11,292 nucleotides of DNA from CAYOLL01 sp964404765 [NCBI: uncultured Gemmatimonadota bacterium] (GTDB taxonomy: Bacteria; 4572-55), in NCBI GenBank assembly GCA_964404765.1, contig CAYOLL010000189.1:1-11292 (forward strand), in the 5' to 3' direction. The notes beneath the pieces are model-generated. The model was given only the letters and a program-made list of their open reading frames with translations. It was not told the DNA's origin and did not search any database. The stretch's first letter is position 1. The number at the start of each line of letters is the position of its first letter. A program made the translations under genes and the position numbers. This document shows, piece by piece, positions 1-6,075 of this stretch.

Positions 1-180
1 ATAATTCATAAACGCAAGAGACGCAAACGGCGTAAACGACGCAACCGCTTGATTTGTTTTAAATTAGCTGAATTTAAAACGATTAGGTTGCCTCATAATC
101 CATTTTTAAGATATAAATTCGCAACTTGCGTCTTTAGCGTCAATTGCGACGTTTGCGTTAAGATTTGTGAATAATTCAGG
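1..180. repeat. 180-bp inverted-repeat element, copy A (left end cut by window)
   Basis: This segment matches 315-494 at all but two positions (T33/C and G38/A in copy A versus copy B). Its outer parts are imperfect inverted repeats: the left side is a run of ACGCAA-like words and the right side is its reverse complement, ending in GTGAATAATTCAGG. In the middle is a perfect AT-rich hairpin with arms TTTTAAATT (57-65) and AATTTAAAA (71-79) and a 5-nt loop. No ORF of useful size is present. The structure resembles a small non-autonomous element (MITE-like) or a long intergenic palindrome. No transposase or target-site duplication is visible to decide between these. Confidence 0.85.
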
Positions 181-250
181 TGAATTAAAGCGTTGCGTAG
201 CTCGGACAGACAAAATTCAAAATTCTGGTGTGACCCTCTGCAATCCTTTA

Positions 251-298
251 TTTTCGTGTGTTTCGAGTATTTCGTGGTTATTTCATGAATAATTCAGG
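251..298 (+). repeat. CGTGTATTTCGTGG-type dispersed repeat, copy 1
   Basis: These 48 bases match 7941-7988 in the same orientation at 43 of 48 positions by eye. The repeat is built from a tandem TTTCGTGTA-like word, then TTCGTGGTTA, and ends in ATGAATAATTCAGG. That end sequence is also the terminus of the unrelated 180-bp element on either side. No coding potential is seen. The remaining bases between the two 180-bp copies (181-250 and 299-309) are unassigned. Confidence 0.8.
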
Positions 299-309
299 CT
301 AATGGATAA

Positions 310-494
310 CCTGAATAATTCATAAACGCAAGAGACGCAAACGGCGCAAACAACGCAACCGCTTGATTTGTTTTAAATTAGCTGAATTTAAAACGATTAG
401 GTTGCCTCATAATCCATTTTTAAGATATAAATTCGCAACTTGCGTCTTTAGCGTCAATTGCGACGTTTGCGTTAAGATTTGTGAATAATTCAGG
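310..494. repeat. 180-bp inverted-repeat element, copy B (complete)
   Basis: This is the complete copy of the element seen at 1-180. It starts with CCTGAATAATTCATAAACGC and ends with GTGAATAATTCAGG, so its two ends are inverted repeats of each other. The internal hairpin arms lie at 371-379 and 385-393. Its near-identity to copy A (two differences over 180 bases) suggests recent duplication or gene conversion. The two copies are in direct orientation and separated by about 130 bp. Confidence 0.85.
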
Positions 495-519
495 ATAATA
501 ATCAGGCTAAACTGCGCCA

Positions 520-534
520 TTCCTAAAATAGGAA
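520..534. promoter_or_regulatory. Palindrome, candidate activator site upstream of sigma-54 promoter
   Basis: TTCCTA-AAA-TAGGAA is a perfect 6-bp inverted repeat with a 3-bp spacer. It lies about 145-160 bp upstream of the predicted start site of the HAF gene transcript. Bacterial enhancer-binding proteins that activate sigma-54 RNA polymerase usually bind 80-200 bp upstream, so the placement fits. Assignment as a binding site is inference; a 15-bp palindrome can occur by chance in AT-rich DNA. Confidence 0.35.
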
Positions 535-651
535 AAATAACGCGGCCTTACTAAAAATTTTCCACAAAACAGAAAGGCCAATACAATTTAACAATCTAAA
601 AATTAATGTTACTGCTGGCCTGATAATAAGTTAGATAGTGCGCGATGATAT

Positions 652-667
652 TGGCACCGGCTTTGCA
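652..667 (+). promoter_or_regulatory. Sigma-54 (RpoN) promoter of the HAF-repeat gene
   Basis: TGGCACCGGCTTTGCA matches the sigma-54 consensus TGGCACG-N4-TTGCA at every conserved position except one C for G. The invariant GG (653-654) and GC (665-666) have exact -24/-12 spacing. Transcription would begin near 678, giving a leader of about 80 nt before the ATG at 758. No sigma-70 box of comparable quality was noticed in the same interval. The -12 region also lies in a short palindrome, GGCTTTGCATAAAGCC (659-674). RpoN control means the gene should need a dedicated ATP-dependent activator, which is not encoded in this window. Confidence 0.7.
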
Positions 668-680
668 TAAAGCCTTTCAG

Positions 681-720
681 CCGGGGCACTCAATGGTTTC
701 TAACTCGTGTAAACCCCCGG
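681..720 (+). promoter_or_regulatory. Leader hairpin of the HAF-repeat mRNA
   Basis: CCGGGG (681-686) pairs with CCCCGG (715-720), and CAC with GTG can extend the stem inwards across a small bulge. The hairpin starts just after the predicted sigma-54 start site and ends about 26 nt before the GGAGG ribosome binding site (747-751). It could stabilise the mRNA 5' end or control translation. It matches no riboswitch class I recognise. Confidence 0.35.
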
Positions 721-757
721 TTAAACGCCATCACATTTATTCCAACGGAGGAAAAAA

Positions 758-1762
758 ATGAAAAAGTCTATCGCGCAAATGCTGGCCTGGATCACAACGC
801 TGGGTCTGGTTGTTGTAACTCGAATTCTTTTTAGTTCATATTTTGGACATGAACCAAACCAATTTTGGCCGCATTCGGATACGACCGGCGTTCATGTCGA
901 ACCCGGCGGCAAATCGCAGCGAGCATCCTTTGACGAATTTGCTTTAAATCCCGAGCGCACCTCCGGCAGCCGCATTGAGATGCCGCCACTGAAAACCCAC
1001 TTAGCCGCCCAAAATATCGGTGAATCGCTTTGGTTGGCAAATACAGCTATTTCTATCTTAAAAAACGATCAAAATGTCCCCAGCAATAATAGCGCCTCGC
1101 TGGGTGGAAAGAGCCAAATACTTGCCGTCAATGCTTTGGGCCAGACGGTTGGCTATTCTTATCTTAAAAACAGCAAAGAGTTGCACGCTTTTTTATCGGA
1201 TAGCGGGCAGGTCATAGATTTGGGCACTTTGGGCGGATCGAACAGCGTCGCCAATGACGTAAACAATATTGGTCAGGTCGTAGGCCAGGCCACAAATGTC
1301 TACGACGAACCCCGCGCTTTTTTGTGGACGCGTGAAAGCGGCATGACCCAGCTTAAGTCACCTTATGGCAGCACAACCTGCGCCGCATTAAAAATTAACG
1401 ATGCCGGTCAGATTGTCGGTTTTTATGCCGATGAAAGCGGCCGGACAAGGGCCTGTTTGTGGCATGAGGGAAATGTTTTTGATTTGGGAACTTTGGGCGG
1501 AAAAATCAGCGTGGCCACAGCTATTGACAAAAGCGGCCTGATTGTCGGTTATTCGGAGACTTCAACCGGTCAAACCCATGCGTTTGTTTGGCAAAATGGC
1601 CAAATCCGTGATATGAACGATCTGATCCCGAGTCAGGCGGGCTGGGAATTGGTGCAAGCTTGCGGCATTACCAGTGAGCGCGGAATTTGTGGCCAAGGCC
1701 GTTTGAACGGCGAAGAAAGTACGTTTATGTTGACGACAGCGCTGTTTACCAATGCGCTGTAG
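758..1762 (+). CDS. Exported HAF-repeat protein
   Basis: This 334-residue protein starts at ATG 758, six bases after a strong GGAGG (747-751). Residues 1-30 form a signal peptide or membrane anchor (KK, then a hydrophobic run to about 29), so it should leave the cytoplasm. Residues 30-115 are low-complexity and polar. From about 118 the chain is made of HAF-family extracellular repeats: HAFLSDSGQVIDLGTLGG near 143-160, RAFLW near 186-190, RACLWHEGNVFDLGTLGG near 231-248 and HAFVWQNGQIRDMNDLI near 274-290. Each repeat is followed by a segment such as INDAGQIVG or DKSGLIVGY. The HAF repeat (TIGR02913) was described in exported proteins, several with PEP-CTERM sorting tails; no such tail is present at this C-terminus. 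The repeats are expected to form beta-strands, possibly a propeller. The gene is monocistronic, between a sigma-54 promoter and a strong terminator. Molecular function is unknown. Confidence 0.85.
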   Translation: MKKSIAQMLAWITTLGLVVVTRILFSSYFGHEPNQFWPHSDTTGVHVEPGGKSQRASFDEFALNPERTSGSRIEMPPLKTHLAAQNIGESLWLANTAISILKNDQNVPSNNSASLGGKSQILAVNALGQTVGYSYLKNSKELHAFLSDSGQVIDLGTLGGSNSVANDVNNIGQVVGQATNVYDEPRAFLWTRESGMTQLKSPYGSTTCAALKINDAGQIVGFYADESGRTRACLWHEGNVFDLGTLGGKISVATAIDKSGLIVGYSETSTGQTHAFVWQNGQIRDMNDLIPSQAGWELVQACGITSERGICGQGRLNGEESTFMLTTALFTNAL

Positions 1763-1812
1763 CGAGATTCGGTTGGAATTGACCTTGACTTTTTGAAGCC
1801 GATCTTCAATAT

Positions 1813-1854
1813 TTAGACCTTGTGAACGATTCTTACACAAGGTCTAATTTTTTT
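1813..1854 (+). terminator. Strong rho-independent terminator after HAF gene
   Basis: TTAGACCTTGTG (1813-1824) pairs perfectly with CACAAGGTCTAA (1836-1847) around an 11-nt loop, and is followed directly by a T run to 1854. The 12-bp stem and T tract form a textbook intrinsic terminator about 50 nt after the stop codon at 1762. It separates the HAF gene from the DUF433 gene at 1906. Confidence 0.92.
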
Positions 1855-1905
1855 GGACGGATGATTTTGACGAACTTCCGAAATGCAGGCTAAACGAGGT
1901 GTCTT

Positions 1906-2283
1906 ATGCTAAAACAAGAAATGGTTTACCCGCCGTATGTTATTCGCCGGAGTGATCGCGGGCTCTGCGTAGCCGGAACCGGCATTACGCTTTACACGAT
2001 CATGGATTATATCAAGGCCGATTGGCCTGAAAAGCTCATTCGCGATGTGATGGAATTAACGGATGAGCAGATAAAAGGCGTGATGAACTACATAGATTCC
2101 CATCGCCGGGAATTCGAGGCGGAATATGAGCAGGTTGTCAAAGACGCCGATGCTGATCGGAAATATTGGGAAGAGCGAAATCGAGAGCGCATTGAAAAGA
2201 TTGCCAAGGCCGACCCACCAACGGACAATGAAGAACTGTGGCAATTTGCTCGAAAATGGAAAGCAAAGCTGGGTATGACGTGA
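1906..2283 (+). CDS. DUF433 protein, probable antitoxin
   Basis: This 125-residue protein starts at ATG 1906, five bases after GAGGT (1896-1900). Residues about 8-65 match the DUF433 fold: the segment GLCVAGTGITLYTIMDYI stands where the family usually has G-x-P-x-(I/V)-x-GTRIPV, followed by the helical motif LTDEQIKGVMNYIDSH. The invariant GTR is changed to GTG. Residues 66-115 form a long charged helix (EFEAEYEQVVKDADADRKYW), a likely partner-binding or coiled region. DUF433 proteins are typically encoded just upstream of a PIN-like protein, and the pair is regarded as a VapBC-type toxin-antitoxin module. That arrangement is seen here, with a 4-bp overlap to the next gene. By analogy it should bind and neutralise the partner and repress its own promoter. 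No operator was identified. Confidence 0.8.
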   Translation: MLKQEMVYPPYVIRRSDRGLCVAGTGITLYTIMDYIKADWPEKLIRDVMELTDEQIKGVMNYIDSHRREFEAEYEQVVKDADADRKYWEERNRERIEKIAKADPPTDNEELWQFARKWKAKLGMT

Positions 2284-2675
2284 TTTCCATCTTACTTGAT
2301 CACAACATCAGAAGCTATTACGACCTCTTTACAGGGACATTAGCGACTGAAGATACGGAAGGAAGCGCCAAGGTTGAATTCATTCTGTTTAGTGATGTCG
2401 GATTACCCGATGACAGTACGGATTTGGTAATTTGGAATTTTGTTCAGGAAAAGCAAATGTTTCTGCTGACAAACAACCGAAATCACAAGGGCACGGACTC
2501 TCTTCAAGAAGCCATTTCATCAGGCGCTTCCTTTGAATCCATCCCGGTGTTGACAATTGGAAATGTTGATCGCCTTTATGAGCGCCCTTATCGCGAGCGA
2601 TGCCTTGCCCGTATTATTGATATTGCGGCCAATTTAAAAACCTATCGCGGATGCGGCAGGCTTTTCATACCGTAG
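2280..2675 (+). CDS. PIN-like (DUF5615-related) protein, probable toxin
   Basis: This is the second gene of the pair. The frame is open from ATG 2238, but the best start is GTG 2280, which overlaps the upstream stop codon as GTGA and begins the protein at (M)ISILLDHNI, the usual N-terminus of this family. ATG 2256 and ATG 2238 are alternatives with no better ribosome binding site. The 131-residue product has features of PIN-like nucleases: D7 in LLDHN, a central acidic group in SDVGLPDDSTD (39-48), and FLLTNNRN (61-68) followed by D73. A conserved tail contains VLTIGNVDRL, ERPYRERC and a final GRLFIP. In PIN toxins such acidic residues hold Mg2+ and cut RNA. The TNNRN motif has Asn where classical PIN domains have Asp, so nuclease activity is likely but not proven. 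Homologues are sometimes misnamed as malonyltransferases in databases. Confidence 0.75.
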   Translation: MISILLDHNIRSYYDLFTGTLATEDTEGSAKVEFILFSDVGLPDDSTDLVIWNFVQEKQMFLLTNNRNHKGTDSLQEAISSGASFESIPVLTIGNVDRLYERPYRERCLARIIDIAANLKTYRGCGRLFIP

Positions 2676-2938
2676 AATATGCCAACAACGCCGTCGCCTG
2701 AAGCCGGTGTTAGCGCCGGAGACAACAAATTTTCGAGCCCGCCATGTTAATTTTTGTCGAAGCACATACCGCCCTACAACGCCGTCAAGAATACGGCGGA
2801 TCATCAAAGATCGTGACCGAAACCGACCGTGTCGAATTCGCCAATAAATACCGGCAATGAATGGTCGGCCTCGTATCATTATCTCACCCTCAAGCCAATC
2901 GAACAATAGCAGAAACTGCGTAAGATTGTGATATCAAA
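2676..2938. other. Gene-free spacer with REP-like palindromes
   Basis: No convincing gene lies here. Two short palindromic stretches are visible. One near 2687-2711 pairs AACGCCG with CGGTGTT (one mismatch). The other pairs CGCCGT with ACGGCG around CAAGAAT, near 2776-2794. Both are preceded by the word ACAACGCCGTC or a close variant, so they may be two decayed members of one repeat family. A promoter for the following glycosidase gene must lie here or upstream, but none stands out. Confidence 0.4.
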
Positions 2939-5299
2939 ATGACAGCTGCCCGCAAAAAGACCCTGGTATTTTTAGCATCCGTTTTTTTTATCATCACCGC
3001 CATTTTTTGGGTGGAGACGTCTATGGCCATTACCGGTCCCTACCGCGGCTTTAAAATCATGGGCAACGGCCAATTTTGTGCCGTTTACGCAGATCATCAG
3101 AACAAGGCCGGGGCAATCGGTTTACAGCACCTCTATTATGGCGATTATACCGTTGATTACGCACAGGCCACAACCATCTCTATCGAGCGAACGGCGACGC
3201 AGCCGATAGTATTTGAGCAGACCTTAACCGACCCCTACTTTGCCGCGCAATCGACGGCTAAAAATACCCGCTTTCGTTTGACCCTCCACGTTTTCCCCCT
3301 GCTGGAACAACATGCCCTTGTCTATCGCCTGAAGCTTAAAAATATCAGCGCCTCAGTCCAAAATTTCAAGCCGGAAGTGCACTTAAAAACACAGGCTGAC
3401 CCCTTACCCAACGTCATTGATGATCATGCAGGCCCGGAATTGTTGAACTTTGGCAGCATGGTCATGCTGACCGGCTTTCGTCAACCTTTGGCCAGGACGC
3501 AAGGCCCGTATAAATCGGGCGAAGAGCGCATACTGGATTGGCTGCTGGTTATGGCCGACAATGAGGCCGGCGCCCGCGCCGAATTTGATTCACTGCAAAC
3601 GGCGCCCGATTTGCTGGCGCTGGCCAAAAAGCAATGGGATCGCTGGCTGCAAACCGGCACGGCGCCTGACTTTGGTGATCCAAAAATATCCGACTTTTAC
3701 AAGGCCAACCTGACAGCAGTCAAAGCGGCCACTCTGAATGGCGATGTACCGGCTGACATGACCGGACAATTCGTAACCAACGGGCTGCCGCAGCTCTATC
3801 CCCGCGATGCGCTAATGACTGCCCGCTGCTTTCTGGAAACAGGCCATTATCCCGAAGCCAAAGCCATTATCAACCGCTGGAATTCCATTCCCTATAAAAC
3901 GACCGGCGAGTGGTACGCCCGCTACGATGCCCGCGGCCAGGCAGTTGACGGCGGCTCCGGCGCCCGCTACGATGTGCCGGAATGGGACAGCAACGGCTAC
4001 TATGCCACGTTAATCCGCCGCTATCACGACCTGACCGGCGAGTGGGTTGGCGACGAACTGCGTTTGTGGGAACTGCTGGATTTTATCGCCCCGCATCTGA
4101 ACGAAAATAGCCTGCTGCGCGAAGGCGGCATCATCGAGTGGGTCGGTGATTTACCAGCCACAAATATGAATGTTTACGCCGGCCTTTTGGACGGGGCCAT
4201 TATTGCCCAAGGTAAAGGCGATTCAGCGCGGGCGCAGCGCTATCTGCAAACGGCGGAGAAAATTGCCGCTAATCTGTACCTGCTTTATGATCCAAAAATG
4301 AACACGTTTTTTGACTTTCGTGACGGCAAATATTCCTACAACACTTCGGCTAATTTTGGGTATGCCTGGGGCTGCCGTCGCCCGGAAATTCTGGATTGGC
4401 TGCGCAATTCCAATCTGTATTATAACGACCATGCCGTCAAATTGAACGGCGGGATGCAATATTTTGATGCCGACGGCTATGGCCATGACTTGTTTGGCTT
4501 TACGACCGCCGCCGCTGCCCAATTTCAGGCGTATGAAGGCGACGAGAAAAGTTATCGGCGGCATCTCAACTGGTTGATGGATCATGCCAACATCTACGGC
4601 TTGATGCCGGAGCGGATTTACTATCCGCCCAAAGACGAACGTGACGGGGTGGCCGAGGCGTCGCCGTTGACGTGGTGCAGCGCCGAGTTTGTGCTGGCCT
4701 TGCTGGCCGGCGCCGAAGCCAGTCTATTCGGCACTGCCGAGTTTGCCGAGTCCCGATTGATGCAATACTATCAGCGAATGATGTCGCCTAACGGTCTGGC
4801 CGTATCCATTCCAAGCCACAAACCGCTGCGCTACACAACGCTTTGGATGGCCTGCATTGACGTGCTGGCCGGTGAGGATGCGCTGCAAAAACAGCTTGTG
4901 GCCGATGTGGAACGCATTAGCCGCAACCTGGCCCGCCGCGCCCTGAACGTCAACGTGCGAACAAGTTTAAAAACAAAAAAAATCAGCCGCGAAAAAAGCC
5001 TGCTTTACGGTGTCGAAGTAGAAAATAACGGGCGGGACGATGTCGTCGGCATGTGGCGGCAGCGGCCCTTTTTTGCCCCGGAAGAACCGCTGTGGGGTAT
5101 GCCGCAAGGCGTCGTAACTCAGGATGAGATTATTATTCATAGCGGGGAAACACGTGTTTTTGAAATCGAGATTCAGCGGTTGTTGGCCGACACCGGTCTG
5201 GCCTGGCGACAACGCGCCGGGCTGGAATTTTTGCTGTACGTCTCGCCGCGCCATGCATTGGTCTATCCGGCCTGGCTGTATTTGTCGCAGGACCCATAA
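2939..5299 (+). CDS. Exported GH15-like (alpha/alpha)6 glycoside hydrolase
   Basis: This 786-residue protein has a signal peptide at 1-30 (KK, a hydrophobic core, likely cleavage after SMA). Residues 31-230 look like the beta-sandwich found before the catalytic domain in bacterial glucoamylase-like enzymes. Residues about 235-600 form an (alpha/alpha)6 barrel: LYPRDALM (286-293) resembles the GH15 RDA motif, and EWDSNGYY (348-355) resembles the conserved Q-x-D-x-x-G segment. GGIIEWVGD (396-404) offers Glu400 as a candidate acid. MPERI (556-560) and EASPLTWCSAEF (573-584) match the GH15 region around the catalytic base, suggesting Glu558. Residues about 660-786 are a beta-rich C-terminal domain. 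The family hydrolyses or debranches alpha-glucans and related alpha-glucosides; the exact substrate cannot be read from sequence. The ATG has no clear Shine-Dalgarno sequence. The gene stands alone and is more GC-rich than the xisI-like gene that follows. Confidence 0.8.
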   Translation: MTAARKKTLVFLASVFFIITAIFWVETSMAITGPYRGFKIMGNGQFCAVYADHQNKAGAIGLQHLYYGDYTVDYAQATTISIERTATQPIVFEQTLTDPYFAAQSTAKNTRFRLTLHVFPLLEQHALVYRLKLKNISASVQNFKPEVHLKTQADPLPNVIDDHAGPELLNFGSMVMLTGFRQPLARTQGPYKSGEERILDWLLVMADNEAGARAEFDSLQTAPDLLALAKKQWDRWLQTGTAPDFGDPKISDFYKANLTAVKAATLNGDVPADMTGQFVTNGLPQLYPRDALMTARCFLETGHYPEAKAIINRWNSIPYKTTGEWYARYDARGQAVDGGSGARYDVPEWDSNGYYATLIRRYHDLTGEWVGDELRLWELLDFIAPHLNENSLLREGGIIEWVGDLPATNMNVYAGLLDGAIIAQGKGDSARAQRYLQTAEKIAANLYLLYDPKMNTFFDFRDGKYSYNTSANFGYAWGCRRPEILDWLRNSNLYYNDHAVKLNGGMQYFDADGYGHDLFGFTTAAAAQFQAYEGDEKSYRRHLNWLMDHANIYGLMPERIYYPPKDERDGVAEASPLTWCSAEFVLALLAGAEASLFGTAEFAESRLMQYYQRMMSPNGLAVSIPSHKPLRYTTLWMACIDVLAGEDALQKQLVADVERISRNLARRALNVNVRTSLKTKKISREKSLLYGVEVENNGRDDVVGMWRQRPFFAPEEPLWGMPQGVVTQDEIIIHSGETRVFEIEIQRLLADTGLAWRQRAGLEFLLYVSPRHALVYPAWLYLSQDP

Positions 5300-5319
5300 G
5301 CATTTGTGACGCTTCCCAC

Positions 5320-5350
5320 AACCCGCCTGCGAGCAACAAACGGGCTTTTT
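5320..5350 (+). terminator. Weak candidate terminator after the glycosidase gene
   Basis: CCCG (5322-5325) can pair with CGGG (5341-5344), followed by CTTTTT. The stem is only four base pairs with a long loop, so termination here would be inefficient. AACCCGC (5320-5326) can alternatively pair with GCGGGTT (5368-5374), which would include part of the -35 box of the next promoter. Confidence 0.3.
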
Positions 5351-5372
5351 CGTTCAGACCCACAAAAGCGGG

Positions 5373-5401
5373 TTGACAAACGGACGATCTGGGGGTAATT
5401 T
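5373..5401 (+). promoter_or_regulatory. Sigma-70 promoter of the xisI-like gene
   Basis: A consensus -35 TTGACA (5373-5378) is followed, after exactly 17 bases, by TAATTT (5396-5401), which shares four of six bases with TATAAT. Transcription would start near 5408, about 60 nt before the ATG at 5471. The downstream leader contains a short tandem repeat of the word GAGCAAT near 5409-5423. Confidence 0.6.
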
Positions 5402-5470
5402 GCGACAGTGAGCAATGAGCAATGAAAATATGGTTATTATATTTGAAGAAACAAGGGAAAGGATTAGACA

Positions 5471-5824
5471 ATGGATCAGCTAAGTCAATACCGGAACATT
5501 ATTAAAAATTTGCTGAATCAATACGCAGGTAAACCTTCCCATGGCGAGATTATTCCCGAGATTATAATTGACGCGCATCAAAACCATTTTGAGTTGATGC
5601 ATATTGGTTGGGATGGTTCAAGGCGCGTACATGGTTCGGTTTTACATATTGATATTATTGGTGAAAAAATCTGGATACAACATGATGGCACATCCTTTGG
5701 GATTGCAAAAGATTTAGTTGCAGCCGGAATACCACCAAAAAGCATTGTTTTAGGATTTCGGCCGCCTCATGTCAGAAAGTACACTGGATATGATCTTGGT
5801 ATAGAGTCCGTCAATGTAAAATGA
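5471..5824 (+). CDS. xisI: XisI-like protein (orphan, no xisH)
   Basis: This 117-residue protein is a full-length XisI family member. It shows the family signature in order: MDQLSQYRNII at the start, HIGWDGSRRVHG (44-55), HIDI..EKIWIQHDG (59-73), DLVAAGIP (81-88) and VLGFRPPHVRKYTGY (93-107). In Nostoc/Anabaena, XisI and XisH are needed for excision of the fdxN element by the recombinase XisF, but most XisI homologues occur far from any such element and their role is unknown. No xisH or recombinase gene is present in this window, so a role in DNA excision should not be assumed. The start is supported by AGGGAAAGGA (5454-5463), seven bases before ATG, and by a sigma-70 promoter upstream. Base composition is visibly more AT-rich than in the neighbouring glycosidase gene, which fits separate acquisition. 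Confidence 0.9.
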   Translation: MDQLSQYRNIIKNLLNQYAGKPSHGEIIPEIIIDAHQNHFELMHIGWDGSRRVHGSVLHIDIIGEKIWIQHDGTSFGIAKDLVAAGIPPKSIVLGFRPPHVRKYTGYDLGIESVNVK

Positions 5825-5836
5825 GCGCTATTCTCG

Positions 5837-5975
5837 TTAAGGGTTAGAAGTTGCAATTGTACAAAGTGTCATTCCGGCACGTTTTTAGCCGGAATCTTCT
5901 TACAGGTAAGCAAGATGCCGGATAGAAGCATTCCGGCATGACATCGAATTGAAATGCAATTTCTAACCCTTAATC
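5837..5975. repeat. 139-bp imperfect inverted repeat with GTCATTCCGG core
   Basis: The outer arms start TTAAGGGTTAGAAGTTGCA on the left and end in its near-exact reverse complement (TGCAATTTCTAACCCTTAA) on the right. Inside are two further perfect stems: ATTCCGGC (5871-5878) with GCCGGAAT (5888-5895), and ATGCCGG (5915-5921) with CCGGCAT (5933-5939). The core word GTCATTCCGG belongs to a widespread type of intergenic palindrome and resembles the GTCATTC repeat at 7837-7901. It begins 13 bases after the xisI-like stop codon and may also act as an mRNA 3'-end structure. There is no T run, so it is not a classical terminator. Confidence 0.8.
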
Positions 5976-5991
5976 AGTATAACAAATTGTT

Positions 5992-6056
5992 GGAGTGGGC
6001 GGTCGGTCTCATTTCAGCGTCCTATTTTTTTGGACGGGATACAAATTTTGCACTCC
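5992..6056 (+). promoter_or_regulatory. Possible structured leader before the RtcB-like gene
   Basis: GGAGTG (5992-5997) can pair with CACTCC (6051-6056), enclosing a second hairpin, CGTCC (6018-6022) with GGACG (6032-6036). The second hairpin's loop is largely a T run. The stretch 6018-6037 matches 1841-1860 upstream of the DUF433 gene at 17 of 20 positions. A function as leader or operator is a guess. No clear -35/-10 pair was found for the RtcB-like gene. Confidence 0.3.
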
Positions 6057-6075
6057 GATTTGGAAAGGGTAGACG

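Noticed and set aside
190-205. GTAGCTCGGACAGA as a further REP element
   Set aside because: It resembles a GTAG-headed half palindrome but the second arm is absent, so it is at most a decayed fragment.
650-720. Possible cyclic-di-GMP or other riboswitch upstream of the HAF gene
   Set aside because: The pairing and the words do not match the GEMM consensus, and the first part is better explained as a sigma-54 promoter; only a simple leader hairpin is kept.
2634-2906. 90-codon minus-strand ORF in the spacer after the PIN-like gene
   Set aside because: Arg-rich composition typical of translated palindromic repeats, no ribosome binding site, overlap with the end of a real gene, and no recognisable motif.
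5124-5471. Short ORFs on both strands at the end of the glycosidase gene
   Set aside because: They overlap the conserved C-terminal coding region or the promoter spacer and show no family features.
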